From NCBI GenBank assembly GCA_030737875.1, contig JASFAX010000020.1, positions 31,572,688-31,636,687 of the forward strand: a stretch of DNA of 64,000 nucleotides, read 5' to 3'. The notes under the pieces were generated by a model. That model had not been told where the DNA came from. It did no database searches and saw only the letters and a list, made by a program, of their open reading frames with translations. Of the stretch, positions 1 to 11,809 are shown in pieces. The stretch's first letter is position 1; the number at the start of each line of letters is the position of its first letter. Source of the stretch: Allium sativum. Taxonomy: Eukaryota; Streptophyta; Magnoliopsida; Asparagales; Amaryllidaceae. Both the position numbers and the translations under genes were made by a program.

Positions 1-500
1 CAAGCAAATTGAATTTGTTGACGTATTCCTTGACTGACATACTCCCTTGTTTGAGTGCAAGAAACTTCTCCATCTGTAGGCTCTGTTCAGCTAGTGAGAG
101 GAACTTCATCTCAAACCTCCGCCTAAAGTCCACCTAACTCTCAACTGGTTGCTCAGCACTAATAACTTCCCACCAGTAAGAGGCTTCTTCCTTTATTAGC
201 CAAGCGACCAATTGTATCTTCCTCCTACCATCCACTTCAAAGATAGCAAACAACTCTTCTGTTTTCTTAAGCCAATTCCTTGCTTCAACTAATTTCTCAG
301 TCCCTTTAAAGATCTTTCCGCCCATAGCATGAAATTCCTTACAAATCTTAGCAAAAGCATCTACGCGAAGAGCGACAGCAGCTGGGGGGAGGAGGAGGAG
401 GAACGTTGGCTAGGGCCGCGGCAGTGGCCCTATCCTCTAGGTATTGTCTGAACTAAGCGGGTATAGAAACACCCTCAGGTATCTCGGGTTCCCCAGACAT
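1..500 (-). pseudogene. Ty3/gypsy gag, N-terminal part, broken and running off the left edge
   Basis: Read on the minus strand, the frame opens with ATG at 500-498 (MSGEPEIPEG) and leads into a retrotransposon gag (capsid) domain. The recognisable core is at 134-325: a GT/W-L/E motif, then a K-lA-L-EA-YWW stretch typical of plant Ty3/gypsy gag, and further on FRRRFEMKFLSL and KEYVNKFNLL. The protein would form the cytoplasmic virus-like particle. Three breaks are visible: a TAG stop near 450, a frameshift in a run of proline codons near 390, and a TAG at about 131-133 where the family has Trp. The remaining gag and any pol lie outside the window. Family assignment rests on these motifs. Confidence 0.8.
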
Positions 501-697
501 GCTGAAAAGAAAAAGGAAAGGATTCAAAACAAAGAAAATAAGGATAGTCCATATGGCTTTGGGGAATATGCCTTTTTAAAATAAACAATATTTTTCCTTG
601 AAAATGCTTCTTTAAATCATGGTTTTGAAAATATTTTTAAAAAAATATGCATTTGGGAATATTTTTCAAATTTTTTTATCTGTTCTGGTAACCTTCA

Positions 698-709
698 GCT
701 CTAATACCA
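698..709 (-). other. primer binding site of the left gypsy element
   Basis: The minus strand reads TGGTATTAGAGC directly downstream of the LTR end. It matches the plant initiator-Met primer-site pattern TGGTATCAGAGC with one change (C to T). Its position between LTR and gag fixes the element as minus-strand and the adjoining LTR as the 5' one. Confidence 0.8.
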
Positions 710-1842
710 CATTTAACACCCCACCTCCATTAAGGTCACTCACAAAGGGAATGCATTAACTTTAGTGGGGGTTATAAGAGTATAGAACAGATAAAACTAC
801 AAAATAGACAAATTTAAGCAGCGGAAAACAATTAGAACTTTTATTCCAAAGTAGCATAATAGGATAAACTTTCATAAGGGTTGTTTCAAACATCAACACC
901 AAAACATCAAAACCCATTACATCAAATATCTGTCTTGTTTCTAAAAAGAAGCATAATACAAAATAACATAACATAATTCCCCAATTAAGCAGTAGCCAGC
1001 CATAGCAGTAAAGGAAAGAGTCCAAAGCAACACATCACAATCTTCGAGCTTGAAAAGAATCTGAACTAAGAGGTGGTATTCCCTCCCCGTGGACCTAGAG
1101 GGGGAAACGAAAGAAAGAAGGCGAAAAAAAAACAGAGTCAGACATAAAGCCTGGTAAGTCCAGTGACTTTCATCATGTAAACAGGTAAAGGTATCATGAC
1201 ATTAATAAACCGGATACAAGACATAACCATGATAATAAACATCACAAGATAACAAGATAAGCATAAGATAAGACTAGAACATGATAAGGTATCGCACTGA
1301 TTCCTAATTTCTCTACACCACCTAACTAGTGTTCAACTAATGCCATTTGTTACAAAACAAGATAAGTGATCCCCATTTCCCACATGATAGTTTTATAGGT
1401 ACATATCTCATGATGAGGGTCCCACCTCGTACTGATAGTTTACCTGTCCCCACCGTACCTATCTTAATTGATCGACTCCTACTCATAACGTTCCGCATGT
1501 GTTTGTATCAACCAGGCACCTACTTGTAGATACCTGTGCGGGTCTCACCATAGGGTGTATCATTTCCTAGGGTTGCAACCTGATACAGTTCTAGAGCGCA
1601 CATCTTTATACCTACTTGGTACTCAGTGTCTAAATTTTCCCATGTCGGAATTACGTGCACGCCCGTAATCCGTCGGAGCCTGCACTGCCGTACCACCTGC
1701 TGCTATTTTAACCGCTTATAATCAGCCCAGTAATCGTGCCCCACCCTGCCTAGCTCAGGGTCCCATTAATACCTAATGTGGGTTACTGCTGAAAAGGGTC
1801 CCGCTACTAGGGTTTCCCTAGGGTTTATTCGTATACCACCTG

Positions 1843-2000
1843 TATTGGTTAAGTGTCATCAATCAATCAGTTCAAGTTTACTTAACCCACTCATTCATCA
1901 TGTTATATTGATTAAGTGTCATTAATCCAGTCGAGTTACTTAACCCACCCACTTGTCATGTTATATTGGTTAAGTGTTGCATGTTGACTTAACCCTACCA
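1843..2000. repeat. 58-63-bp tandem repeat inside the left LTR
   Basis: Units begin with TATTGGTTAAGTGT or TATTGATTAAGTGT at 1843, 1906 and 1964 and include ACTTAACCCAC and CATGTTATA. About two and a half diverged units. Confidence 0.7.
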
Positions 2001-2045
2001 TACTTAACATGTTTGTTTAGCATTAATTATTTATTAATGCATCAA

Positions 2046-2385
2046 CCTCTCACATTGGACTTATTTGCGGTAGCTGGATTGTGCCTGGTGGTTCCGTGCA
2101 GTCTTACACTGCAAACCCATTCCAACCTCGGGCTCAAGTATTCAATGCGCTAACCTCTCACATTAGACTTGTTGTTTGCAGTTACTGGGTGCGCCGGGCG
2201 GTTCCGGGCAGTCTTACACCACAAACTCATTCTAACCTCGTGTTAGGCATTATTACCAATCTAATCTTCGCCTTTGACCTCTCACATTAGATTGTTGTCG
2301 TTGCGGTTGCTGGATGTGTTGGGCGGTTCCGCGCAGCCTTACACCACAACTCAAATCTAACGTCGTGTCTTAGGCGGCCATTAGA
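2046..2385. repeat. 108-124-bp tandem repeat, three units
   Basis: Each unit starts with CCTCTCACATT (2046, 2154, 2278) and contains GGTTCCG and GCAG(T/C)CTTACAC. Units have diverged to roughly 75-80% by eye. They lie inside the left gypsy LTR. Confidence 0.8.
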
Positions 2386-2439
2386 TTCAATTAAATTATA
2401 TACTTGCCAATTATGTCCAAATTCCAATTTTTACATGAA

Positions 2440-2610
2440 AATTATCATATACCCAATTATTGATTTACATGCCAATTTACATATGCCCAATTATTGATTT
2501 ACATATGCCCAAATATTGATTTACATGCCAATTTACATTTGCCCAAATATTGATTTACATGCCAATTTACATATGCGTAAATAATGATTTACATGCCAAT
2601 TTACCTAAAC
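2440..2610. repeat. short tandem repeat, about 34-38 bp
   Basis: Repeats of GATTTACATGCCAATTTACA followed by a TATGCCCAA-type segment, about four to five units, AT-rich, inside the left LTR. No coding content. Confidence 0.75.
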
Positions 2611-3829
2611 TTGCAATAATAATAATAATACACCATATCCATCAGAAATTATGCCCAATAATTCCACCAAACATGTTATGCCCATAAATTCACCCAAATA
2701 GGCAATACCCAATATTCCCCACATTCCAAACGTTCGTATTTCGCGATTTCAGCTTAGGTTTGAAGTTAACCCAGGTTCAATATAAGAAACTAAATAGAGG
2801 GAGATAGAAGTTGCATAAAATAAGAACAGAGAGAAAATAGGCATGAAAATATCATCAAAGGAATGAAGGCTAAGACTTGATAAGAACATCATCATGAACA
2901 TGAAAGACTGATGATAATAGCATCATGAGAATAAGAATAGAAGCAAAAGAACAACTTAGAATCAGACATGGTCTAAAATTCGTCTTATTACATGTTAAGA
3001 CTAGATTTAGGTGCTCAAATCTAAAAATAATTGAACTTACAGCATTTGGATTAGAAAAGATAATTGAATCGCTTGTTGGTATTGAAGAACTCAAACTTGA
3101 TATTGATTAATCCTCTAGGTTGATAAAGAACTTTTTGATTTGATTTAGGTTTTAGTGGCGGCTAGGTTTATATGAGAGTTTGGCTGCATGGAGGCGCCGT
3201 GAGAGTGAATAATAGAATTAGGGTTTAGGTTTGGATATGTATTTGTAGGTGTGTTAGGCAAACCATGGCCTTTAGATTAGCATACAAGTCATCAGAGCCA
3301 TCTAAACCAAAGAGACATGTCACCCAGCCAACCACAGTGCAACACATAAGCCCTAAAACACAAAATTTCATCACAGACCATTCTAGGCCGACGGGGTCAA
3401 TTCCAAACACCCTGAGTTGACCCTGGGGTCGACCCAGCGAATCTCGGGTTGATCCATAAAATAGGTCGGTTTGGCGTTTTGCCATCCTGCTTCCGCTGTT
3501 TTGAATTTTTTTCTTGAATTTTTGGTTGATTTTTATTTTATTAATTTTTATATATACATATATGCCTTATATGCATACAAACTTCCAAGGTCCATTTCCG
3601 TTTAATGCAAACTTTGGGTCCATCTTGACCAAAATTTTGAGACGGACGCAGTGGTATAGTCTGTTTAACTTAATTCTCAATTTTAAAATTAAGCATTCTT
3701 TTAGTTCATTTATTAATATTCATAGGAAAATATGGGGTGTTACATTTCTTTTTTACTTAAATGTGCATACTTGGGGTGAGATGAAAATGGCTTGAGCTCT
3801 GATCTTGGGGGTTACCAAATCAAAGAAGT

Positions 3830-4800
3830 TGGTAAAATTTCTAAATCAACTGTAAGAGGTTCAGAAGGAAAGACTAGCTCGATCTCATCGGTCAAATTGT
3901 TAAACAATTGTTGTATTTGGCCTTGTGCTTATCGTTAAGATCAATCATTTCTTCTTCAATGTTTTAGCGGATCACGCTCACTTCCAATGTGTCGTCGGTT
4001 TGTTTGATTGATTTACTAAATTGAAAATGTTTAGATCCTAGTTCATGTTACCAAATTAATTTTCATCGAACTATTCTAACAATTTATCAAGGAATTTACA
4101 ATGATTAAGAAATGTCGCCCTAAAATCATTCAAATTTGACCCATAGAATTGTGCATGAATTGTGTGCTGAGGATGATAAAATCAAATAGGAATATGAATT
4201 GCTCGACTTTTCTGTGTACATTCTCAGTTTCTCCTACATGTTTCTTATTGAATAATCGACAGAGTGAAGCTTGACTTTCATTGTTTTGACCTCATATAGG
4301 CCTTAAACCGAGTATATAATAAAAATTACAGTCGCACCTAAGTCTATCAAGCATTTATTTATTTCTTCATCTCCTATTATACGTGAGATTATGGGACAAC
4401 CTTGGTTATTTAAAAGGAATAGAATGAGGCAAGACTTCATTTAAACGAAAACTAATAAGTCATTCTTATGTACTTAAGAGTACCATTTTCGTGTGCATGT
4501 CTTTTAAAAATTTGACGTAGTTCTATACTTGTTGAATTACATCCAAAAGAGGAATGACGACTTCAACTTGACTTGATCAAAAATTTCGAGAAACTTTTCC
4601 ATTTATTCAAAATGTATCTTAGCACGAACTCTATTGGAAAATAGAGCTTACAACCTAGTAAGGCAATCTATTTGAGTTTGTGAAGGGAGAGAATTACAAA
4701 TGGGCTCAGTGCTTGATTCAGTGTTTGGACCAGAGTCTTTGTGCTTTTCAAAGGGCGAAGAGGAACTGGAGTTTTGAATGAAGTTTTTTTGGAAAGGCCG
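3830..4800 (-). pseudogene. decayed Ty3/gypsy gag-protease relic
   Basis: Minus-strand translation in shifting frames shows pieces of a plant gypsy polyprotein. Around 4500-4600 it reads VVIPLLDVIQQV then YVKFLKDMHTK, resembling the segment that precedes the protease in Athila-like and related elements. At about 4329-4358 it reads CLIDLGATV, the aspartic-protease core with the catalytic Asp in DLGA. Further pieces (DTLEVSVIR, EEEMIDLND) occur near 3960. Many stops and frameshifts make it non-functional. No LTR for this relic was found. Lineage is inferred from the motif style only. Confidence 0.55.
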
Positions 4801-5589
4801 ATCTGATTTTATAGTGCTGCGTAACACTTATTATTATATCAAAAAATAACTATATGAGTTCTAGGTGATACACACTTTGTATATCAGCTACAGAATATAA
4901 ACTTCATGCAGGGAGATAAGCTTAGATAGAGTCTAGTAAACAAAAAAAAATTACAATACTAAAAATAACATGTACTGACTTAACATAACATTACATAACA
5001 CAGAGAATTTCATGAGCCTAAAACCGACTCTCATAACCTAGAAAGCATGCCACTAAAGGCCTCTGAGACTGCTCCTCGTGACAAGCGTATTAATTTTTTT
5101 GGGAAGAGGTGAAATGGCAGGGTATGTGTTCGAGGAGTGGCTTGTAGGTCGCTAGTGGTAGTAGATGGGCGTATGGGAAATCGTGCTTGGGTTTAGCTCT
5201 TTTCTTTGAAGAGAAAGAAGAAGCTTCTATGTCACCGGTAATGGCAATGGCAATTGCATGGGTTTTACTAAGATATTTCACGTTAGGTAGTTCGAGAATA
5301 GGATCGGTATTTAGGAAACCTGGTTTAAAATTGAAATTCCCAATCTAAGTGTCTACCTAAGTAGATAATACTGAGATAGGTTGAACATGGCTCCCATTAG
5401 ATTGCATAGTTCTCCCATATTCATTAATATCATTCAATTTCAACTGCATCAAGTCATCTCTATACATTCCTTTTTCTTCAATTCCTTTGCCTGTCTCTGT
5501 TTCCTTTTCTTTTCCTTTGCCTCATTTATTGTGCTAGTTGTTTCCTTCTTCCACCTGACCTTGCTTGTTCCTATCACCTAAGTTATCTT
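4801..5589. other. unassigned stretch, no gene seen
   Basis: AT-rich sequence between the gypsy relic and the LINE relic. Only short unsupported frames occur. It may contain the worn 3' part of the LINE, but no reverse-transcriptase motif could be recognised. Confidence 0.5.
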
Positions 5590-6705
5590 TATCTATTACA
5601 CTAGTTCCAACAACATCAACTGTAGTGGCTTGCAACTGCGCTGGAATAACAATGCTAGGATCAACCTTCTCAATGATGTTTGTACTTCATGTCCACCTAT
5701 TTCTCCTTCTTCAAGACTTTTCACATCCTCTTGTACCTCCACTTCAGTGTTACAAACATCACCATCTACATTAAAAAATTTCAAGGCAGCAAATATGTTA
5801 CCAGTTTTCACCTAAATTTTGCTTGTTTTCCAAACACCACTTGCTTTTTTCGGTCTAGGAATGAACCCATCATTGTCCAGACCTCCCCACTTTCCAATAT
5901 TACGAACTGATACATGCCCGACCTTCTTACTAATCTTCAAGAACCTTCTCCAATTTTATTTTCTACAAGCAACATTGTCCTCTTCATGTTTTCTTCATTT
6001 TCAACTCCTTGTCCCTTAACTTCTTTTTCCTTCTTTTTGTTTCATCACTTACTTCTTTAACCACTGCGTTCTCTTCCCTTGACCTGTTAGGGCAGTTATT
6101 ATGGAAGTAACCAAAAACCCAATAGTTTTCACAAAGGTCGGGTTTCCACAAGTTGGTAACAGTGGCCGTATGTTATGAGCCATCACCTAGAAGCACATGG
6201 AATGACTTAGGCCTTTCATTCTTTGGGGACACCTCCACCATGCATTTAGCATACCCAAGTATCTTCAGACTCTCAGTGGAGGAGTCTATACAAAGAAACC
6301 TACCAGTTCTTGAAGTTAGCTAAGAGACACCAATTTTTGACTATGCAACCAAAGGTAAATTAAGTAATTTAATCCAAACAGCGACCTACCTGATTCCTCT
6401 ACCCGAAATCCCCATGTTGACGTCCTATTTTCTAACTATAAGCATCATATTCCTATTCAAGATAGGGGCTGCTTCGAGTATTTTGCTCTTATCCTCATAG
6501 TTAGACGATATGAAGAAAAAGACTATGCCATTAGATTTCACCTATATGCTTCCGTGCGATTTCCACAGCTTCTTAAGGTGAGTGATGACAACTGTGTAGG
6601 AAAAAGGGGCATCCAGAAAGAATATGACCAAAAGATCTTTCCATACATCAATTCTAGCCTCAATAATATCGTGAGTGGGTACAAGTCATTTCCCAAAGAA
6701 CTTTA
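5590..6705 (-). pseudogene. LINE-type ORF1 (DUF4283/zinc knuckle), C-terminal part
   Basis: The minus strand encodes the typical plant LINE ORF1 order. First a DUF4283-like segment (VAVWIKLLNLPL, then RTGRFLCIDSSTESLK, then LGYAKCMVEV, about 6230-6400). Then a zinc-knuckle remnant LCENYWVFGYFHNNCP (about 6083-6148), in which two of the four metal ligands (second Cys and His) have become Tyr. Then a basic tail and a NIFAALKF motif near 5790. Stops interrupt the frame. Such proteins bind RNA for LINE retrotransposition. The N-terminal part continues at 12493-12822 beyond the inserted copia element. No intact endonuclease or reverse transcriptase was found. Confidence 0.7.
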
Positions 6706-7391
6706 TATTGGAATTTAATGATACAATATTTCCATATCTAATTAATTATGGAGATATGCATGGTAATTTCGTTACCTGTTTTGTGCAAGGAATAAATGGA
6801 AAGAAATGGAAGGAATATTAATGAATAGGGGATATTGGAAATGTTTGTCATTTAAATAGTTGCCATGTTTCATGAATAAAAGAAATGGAAAGAGACTAAA
6901 ATTGCGAAAGGGATTGATTGATGGAGAAAAGTGAAATTATCAATCAATCATATGACAATTAATTAATGGGATTGATTGATGGAGAAAAGGCAAATTATCA
7001 ATCAATCATATGACAATTAATGAGATATTAGTTTTCCATAGATTGATTTATTTTACATAAATCAATTGTTTCTTCCCCAAGTAACCTTTTTTTTCTCTAT
7101 TTAAAGAGAAACATAGAGGATGCTATGTGAGGAGAGATCATTGTATTCTTCATTTCTTTTGCTCTACATTAAAAAACTTTGCAATCTCTTGAATATATTA
7201 ATAAAATCTCTTCCCCATTGAAGTGGACGTACACTATCTCGCGATAGTGGAACCACTATAAATTTGCGTGTTCTCTATTGCTTTTTTTTTTGTGATCTGA
7301 GATTTATATTCATTTCAAGCTGTTTGTTCTATCACATCATTGCTGATCCTATTGAGGTTTTTCCGCTGCAAGGGATTGATCAACCCTTACA
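6706..7391 (+). repeat. 5' LTR of the copia element
   Basis: It begins TATTGG and ends CTTACA; most plant copia LTRs begin TGTTGG, so the first dinucleotide is TA instead of TG in both LTRs. A 58-bp internal duplication lies at about 6910-7020 (GGGATTGATTGATGG units). The TATA-like TATTTAAA at 7099-7106 sits in a near palindrome (TCTCT-ATTTAA-AGAGA) and probably marks the promoter. Confidence 0.9.
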
Positions 7392-7393
7392 AC

Positions 7394-7405
7394 TGGTATC
7401 GGAGC
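7394..7405 (+). other. primer binding site of the copia element
   Basis: TGGTATCGGAGC begins two bases after the LTR end and matches the initiator-Met type site with one change (A to G). Confidence 0.85.
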
Positions 7406-7418
7406 TAGATTCGCAAAG

Positions 7419-8683
7419 ATGGTGTTTGGCAGAATGACAGGAGGAGATGAAAACAAGACAAGTAATACGTCTGTGCCAGTAGTTGCTCCATACGTCAGAG
7501 GCTCCTATGTGGCATCAGGATCACAGTTGACGATAGAGAAGTGGAATGGTGAAGGAGATTTTGAAAAATGGCAGTGGATGATGAAAGCGATTTTGGGAAG
7601 AAATCGCGTTCATCGAGTAGCATTTGATACAGAGACATTGCCTGCTGATATTTCATCAGTGGAATTAGAAGATATGGAAGAATGGGCCTTTACTACTCTT
7701 CAACTTGCTATGGGAAAAATGTAATTTCTGAAATCAGTCAGGAGACAACAGCTAGAGGCATTTGGAAGAAGTTGGAGGACCTCTACATGAAGAAATCCCT
7801 AACCAACCGCCTGATCCTATTGAAATCTTTCTTCACTTATAAGATGAAGGAAGGTTCTTCAATTAAGACACTCCTAAGTGTGTTTGATGACCTGTTGATG
7901 AAGATGAAGTCTGTTGAGTTGAAGATTGATGAAGAACAAAAAGCAATGGTTCTGTTGTGTTCGCTTCCAGAGCGATACACTGGTTTCGCTAACAGCCTTA
8001 TCTATGGTAGAGACACATTGAAATTAGATGATGTGAAGACAGGTTTGCTTAGTGAAGAGTTGAGAGATCAGATGAAAGACTTTGGTGTTGGTGATAGTAG
8101 TGGAGGAAGTAGTAGTTCAGGCTTATTTGCAGAGAGAGGAAGAGCAGAGAAGAAAGGGAAGAATAATAGAGGGCGTTCCAATTCTAGGAAGCCTAATTCA
8201 CGGAGTAAGTCTAAAGATGGAAAGTGCTATAATTGTAAGAAACCAGGCCATTGGAGAAGAGACCGTCCAGAGTTGGAGAAGAAGACCGACGGTTCTTCAT
8301 CTATTGCGATGGAGAAAGGCGGTAGCGACTTATTGACAGCGGTTGCATCAGATGTTGCAGACCACTGGATTCTAGATTCTGAAGCATCATTTCACATGAC
8401 TCCTAATAAGGATTATTTTTCTTCCTTCGATGCCAAAGAAGGAAGTTCTATCCTTATGGGGAACGATGCTACATGCAAGTCTATGGGAGTTGGTTCAGTT
8501 CGCATTCGCATGTATGATGGGATTATTCACACACTTTCAAATGTTCGCTATGTCCCAGGTCTTCAGAAGTCATTGATATCATTAGGCCAATTAGCATCAT
8601 TGGGATGCAAAATAACTATTGTCAAAGATGGTTTGAGAGTTTCTAGAGAGGCACTTGTATTGATGAAGGGTGTTATGGTGTAA
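7419..8683 (+). pseudogene. copia gag and protease region, frameshifted
   Basis: The start ATG at 7419 lies 14 bases after the primer site. Frame one runs to 7724, then a one-base slip in the A-run at about 7715-7722 moves the reading frame, which continues to a TAA at 8681-8683. Domains in order: UBN2/DUF4219-type gag (ending EDLYMKKSLTNRL), Ser/Gly/Arg-rich linker, zinc knuckle CYNCKKPGHWRRDRP (last Cys replaced by Arg), then the protease motif WILDSEASFHMT, where the usual DSGA-type Gly is Glu. Gag would build the particle and the protease would process the polyprotein. Both look inactive. Confidence 0.88.
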
Positions 8684-8692
8684 AATCTGTAT

Positions 8693-10045
8693 TTGCTAAT
8701 GGGTACCACTGTCCATGGAGAATCATGTGTTGGAGTCGATAGTTCTAAAAGTTTGGATGCTACCAAGATTTGGCATATGAGATTAGGTCATACTTCGAAG
8801 AAGAACTTAGAGTTGCTTCGTAAGAAGAAAAAGATCAAAGGAGAAATCTTCAACAAGTTGGACTTTTGCAAGGAGTGTGTATTGGCAAAGCAAACCAGAG
8901 TTTCTTTTGGCGATGGCATGCATACTTCTAAGAGGGTACTTGATTATGTGCATTCAGATGTTCGGGGGCCATACTCTACAACTTCTATTGGTGGAGCATA
9001 TTATTTTGTTTCCTTCATTGATGACTACTCGCGCAAGGTTTGGGTGTATGTAATGAAAACTAAGTCGGAAGTATTTGAGAAGTTTAAGGTTTGGTTAGCT
9101 CTTGTTGAAAACCAAACAGGAAGGAAATTGAAGATTCTTAGATCCGACAATGGTGGCGAATATGTCTCTAAAGAGTTCCTCGACTACTGCAGACAGCGTG
9201 GTATTAGAAGACATTTTACTACACCTGGTGATCCGCAATCCAATGGGGTTGCTAAGAGAATGAATAGGACTCTACTTGAAAAGGCCCGTTGCTTGATATT
9301 GACTGCGGGCATGTCTAAGGGTTTTTGGGCTGAAGCTATTTTGACTGCAGCACATATTATTAATCGGATTCCCTGCTCATCCATTGATGGGAAGATTCCA
9401 GAGGAAGTATGGAGAGGTAAAAACACTTTATTAAGTTATTTTCATATATTTGGATGTCCAGTTTATGTTCACAATACAGGACATGACAAGTCGGAGCCTA
9501 GGGCCTCCAAATGTGTTTTTCTTGGTTATACAGATGGCATAAAAGGATATAGAATTTGGAATCCAATTACGAAGAAAGTTATACATTCCAGACATGTGAC
9601 TTTTGATGAGTCAGCAATGTTCAAACCTTTGGAAGGTTTATCAGAGGGTCCAGACTTTGTTGATGAGAAGCCTGAAAAGACTGAGATTCCCAGTTTTCAA
9701 ACCCAAAGTAGAGCTATCACTATTGATAATAGTGATGGAGCAGTTGAAGATACATCGCATGATAGTCCACATATTTCCTCTAGTAGTGATGGTGATGGTC
9801 ATGAAGCTAGAGATGATTCAGCTCAAGGTGGATCTCAAGGTGGAGTTCAAGGTGGAGCTGAAGGAGAGTCAGGCGATATAGTCATTCGGGCTAGTCAGAG
9901 ACAAAAGAGAGCTCCAATTAGATATGGAGATTGGCAGTATGCAAATTTGAGCCTTGATGATCAATTTGAGTATGCTTTACATGTAATTCATGATGAACCA
10001 TTGAGCCTTGAAGAAGTCATGAAGTCGAGTGACAACTCAAAGTGA
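8693..10045 (+). pseudogene. copia integrase region
   Basis: Same frame as the preceding protease part, separated only by the stop at 8681-8683. An HHCC zinc region (WHMRLGH ... FCKECVLAKQ) is followed by the rve core: first Asp in VHSDVRGP, second in LRSDNGGEY. Exactly 35 residues later the catalytic Glu is replaced by Lys (codon AAG at 9254-9256, NGVAKRMNRT). The copia-type C-terminal part (FGCPVYVH, KCVFLGY) and an acidic/Gly-rich linker follow. The frame ends with TGA at 10043-10045 just before the reverse transcriptase. The integrase would insert cDNA into the chromosome; the Glu loss should abolish it. Confidence 0.9.
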
Positions 10046-10054
10046 AATTGCGCT

Positions 10055-11545
10055 ATGGAAGAGGAGATACAGTCTTTGCCAAAGAACAAGACTTGGGATT
10101 TGGTACCACTACCTCAAGGAAGCCGAGCCATAGGTTGTAAGTGGGTGTTCAAGGTAAAAGATGATGGTAGATACAAGGCAAGATTAGTAGCCAAAGGGTT
10201 TTCACGAAGAAAGGGGCTAGAGTATGATGAAATATTTGCTCCAGTTGTTAGACAAACTTCAATTCGAATCCTACTTGCAATAGTTGTCGCTTACTATTTG
10301 GAGTTAGAACAACTTGATGTGAAGACCACTTTCTTGCATGGTGACTTGGAGGAAACCATTTACATGAAGCAGCCATAAGGATTTATTGTATATGGAAAGT
10401 CAGATTGGGTATGCAAGTTGAAGAAATCTCTTTATGGTCTAAAACAGTCGCCTAGACAATGGTACAAAAGGTTTGATTCTTTTATGCTTTCACATGGTTT
10501 TAATCGTAGTACTAAAGATGCATGTGTTTATTTTAAGCATTTAAAGAATAATAATTGGGTGTATTTACTTTTGTATGTGGATGATATGTTGATTGCTTCC
10601 AAGGATAAAGCTGAAATTGATGCATTGAAATTGAAATTAAAAGCGGAATTCGATATGAAAGACCTTGGAGAAGCAAAGAAAATTTTGGGGATGGAAATCC
10701 AAAGAGATAGAAAGCTTGCACTTTTGAGACTTACTCAAAAGGAATATATTCAAAAGGTGCTTGCTCGGTTTAGCATGGATAGTGCAAAGGCTATCAGTAC
10801 ACCCATGCCTTTGCATATACAGCTTTCTAATCAGGGCTCTCCGATCTCAGAAAAGGACAAGACCTATATGAAGAAGGTACCTTATGCCAGTGCAGTAGGT
10901 AGCTTGATGTATGCTATGGTGTGCACTAGACCTGACATTGCTCAAGCTGTTGGATTAGTTAGTAGATACACAGCAAATCCAGGAAAATCGCATTGGGAGG
11001 CAGTGAAGTACATTTTTAGATATCTTAGAGGAACATCAGATTATGGGCTTGTTTTTTGCGGCAGAAATAAGGATTTCAACTTGGTTGGATTCTGTGATTC
11101 AAACTATGCCGGAGATAGAGATAGAAGGAAGTCAACCTCAGGCTATGTGTTCACACTTGGAGGAACAGCTATTATTTGGAGAGCGAGGTTGCAGACTATA
11201 GTTGCTTTGTCTACAACAGAGGCAGAGCTGATAGTTGCAGCTGAGGCAGCTAAGGAGGCACTTTATTTGAAGAAGTTATTGTGTGATTTGGGCTTCATGC
11301 AAGATGCTTGTTTGGTGAATTGTGACAGTCAAAGCGCAATTCATTTAGCTGAAAATCTGGCTTTCAGTTCTAGAACAAAGCATATAGAGGTAAGAGAATC
11401 TTTTCTTATCTCTATGAATGAGGAGAAGTTAGTTCGTCTTCAGAAGATTCACACAAATGAAAATGCAGCAGACATGTTTATGAAGGCATTACCTGCTACT
11501 AAGTTCGAGCATTGCTCGAACTTGATTCACTTGATGAAGTGCTAG
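10055..11545 (+). pseudogene. copia reverse transcriptase and RNase H
   Basis: It continues the same frame. RT begins with NKTWDLVPLP, KWVFKVK and RLVAKGFSRR, has the first catalytic Asp in QLDVKTTFLHGD, then a TAA stop at 10376-10378. After it come KKSLYGLKQSPRQW, the intact YVDD active site (10574-10585) and KDLGEAKKILGMEI. The connection and RNase H follow with GFCDSNYAGDRD, STTEAE, CDSQSAI and KHIEVR. The C-terminus lies at 11545. The catalytic residues are retained, so the stop codons are the main damage here. Confidence 0.92.
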
Positions 11546-11797
11546 GTGCCACATGGTGGCACAATGGGGAAGAGAGTGACTTGGTTGAAGTCAAGAGAAG
11601 ATGTGGTATTCTTCTTGTATGAAGAGATAGGAGTTGGTTGCACAATGTCTACCTTGTTTTTGAATGCTTCCAACACTTTGTTGTTCGGCGGTGGCCTTGC
11701 CGGAGTTCACTGACAAAGTGCAATGAAGGGTGGCTTTAGCAGGAACTCACTGGGAAGCATTCACATTGGAGTCTCTAGGTTGCATGAGATATTGTAT

Positions 11798-11809
11798 CAA
11801 GGTGGAGAT
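11798..11809 (+). other. polypurine tract of the copia element
   Basis: CAAGGTGGAGAT lies immediately before the 3' LTR and is the usual plant copia tract. The 250 bp between pol and this tract hold a small inverted repeat (TGCCAC..GTGGCA near 11548-11562) and no frame of note. Confidence 0.85.

Larger units (their letters stand above)
712..3744 (-). mobile_element. 5' LTR (about 3.0 kb) of a Ty3/gypsy element
   Basis: On the minus strand the LTR opens with TGTAACACCCC at 3744 and ends with GGGTGTTAAA at 712, just before the primer site. The matching inverted ends are typical of plant chromovirus (Tekay/Del-like) LTRs; the last bases should be TTACA, so the terminal CA is mutated. At about 3,033 bp it is long for an LTR and holds three separate tandem-repeat patches. 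The partner LTR is outside the window, so no target duplication can be tested; the right flank is TTTCT. A related LTR begins at 63025. Confidence 0.75.
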
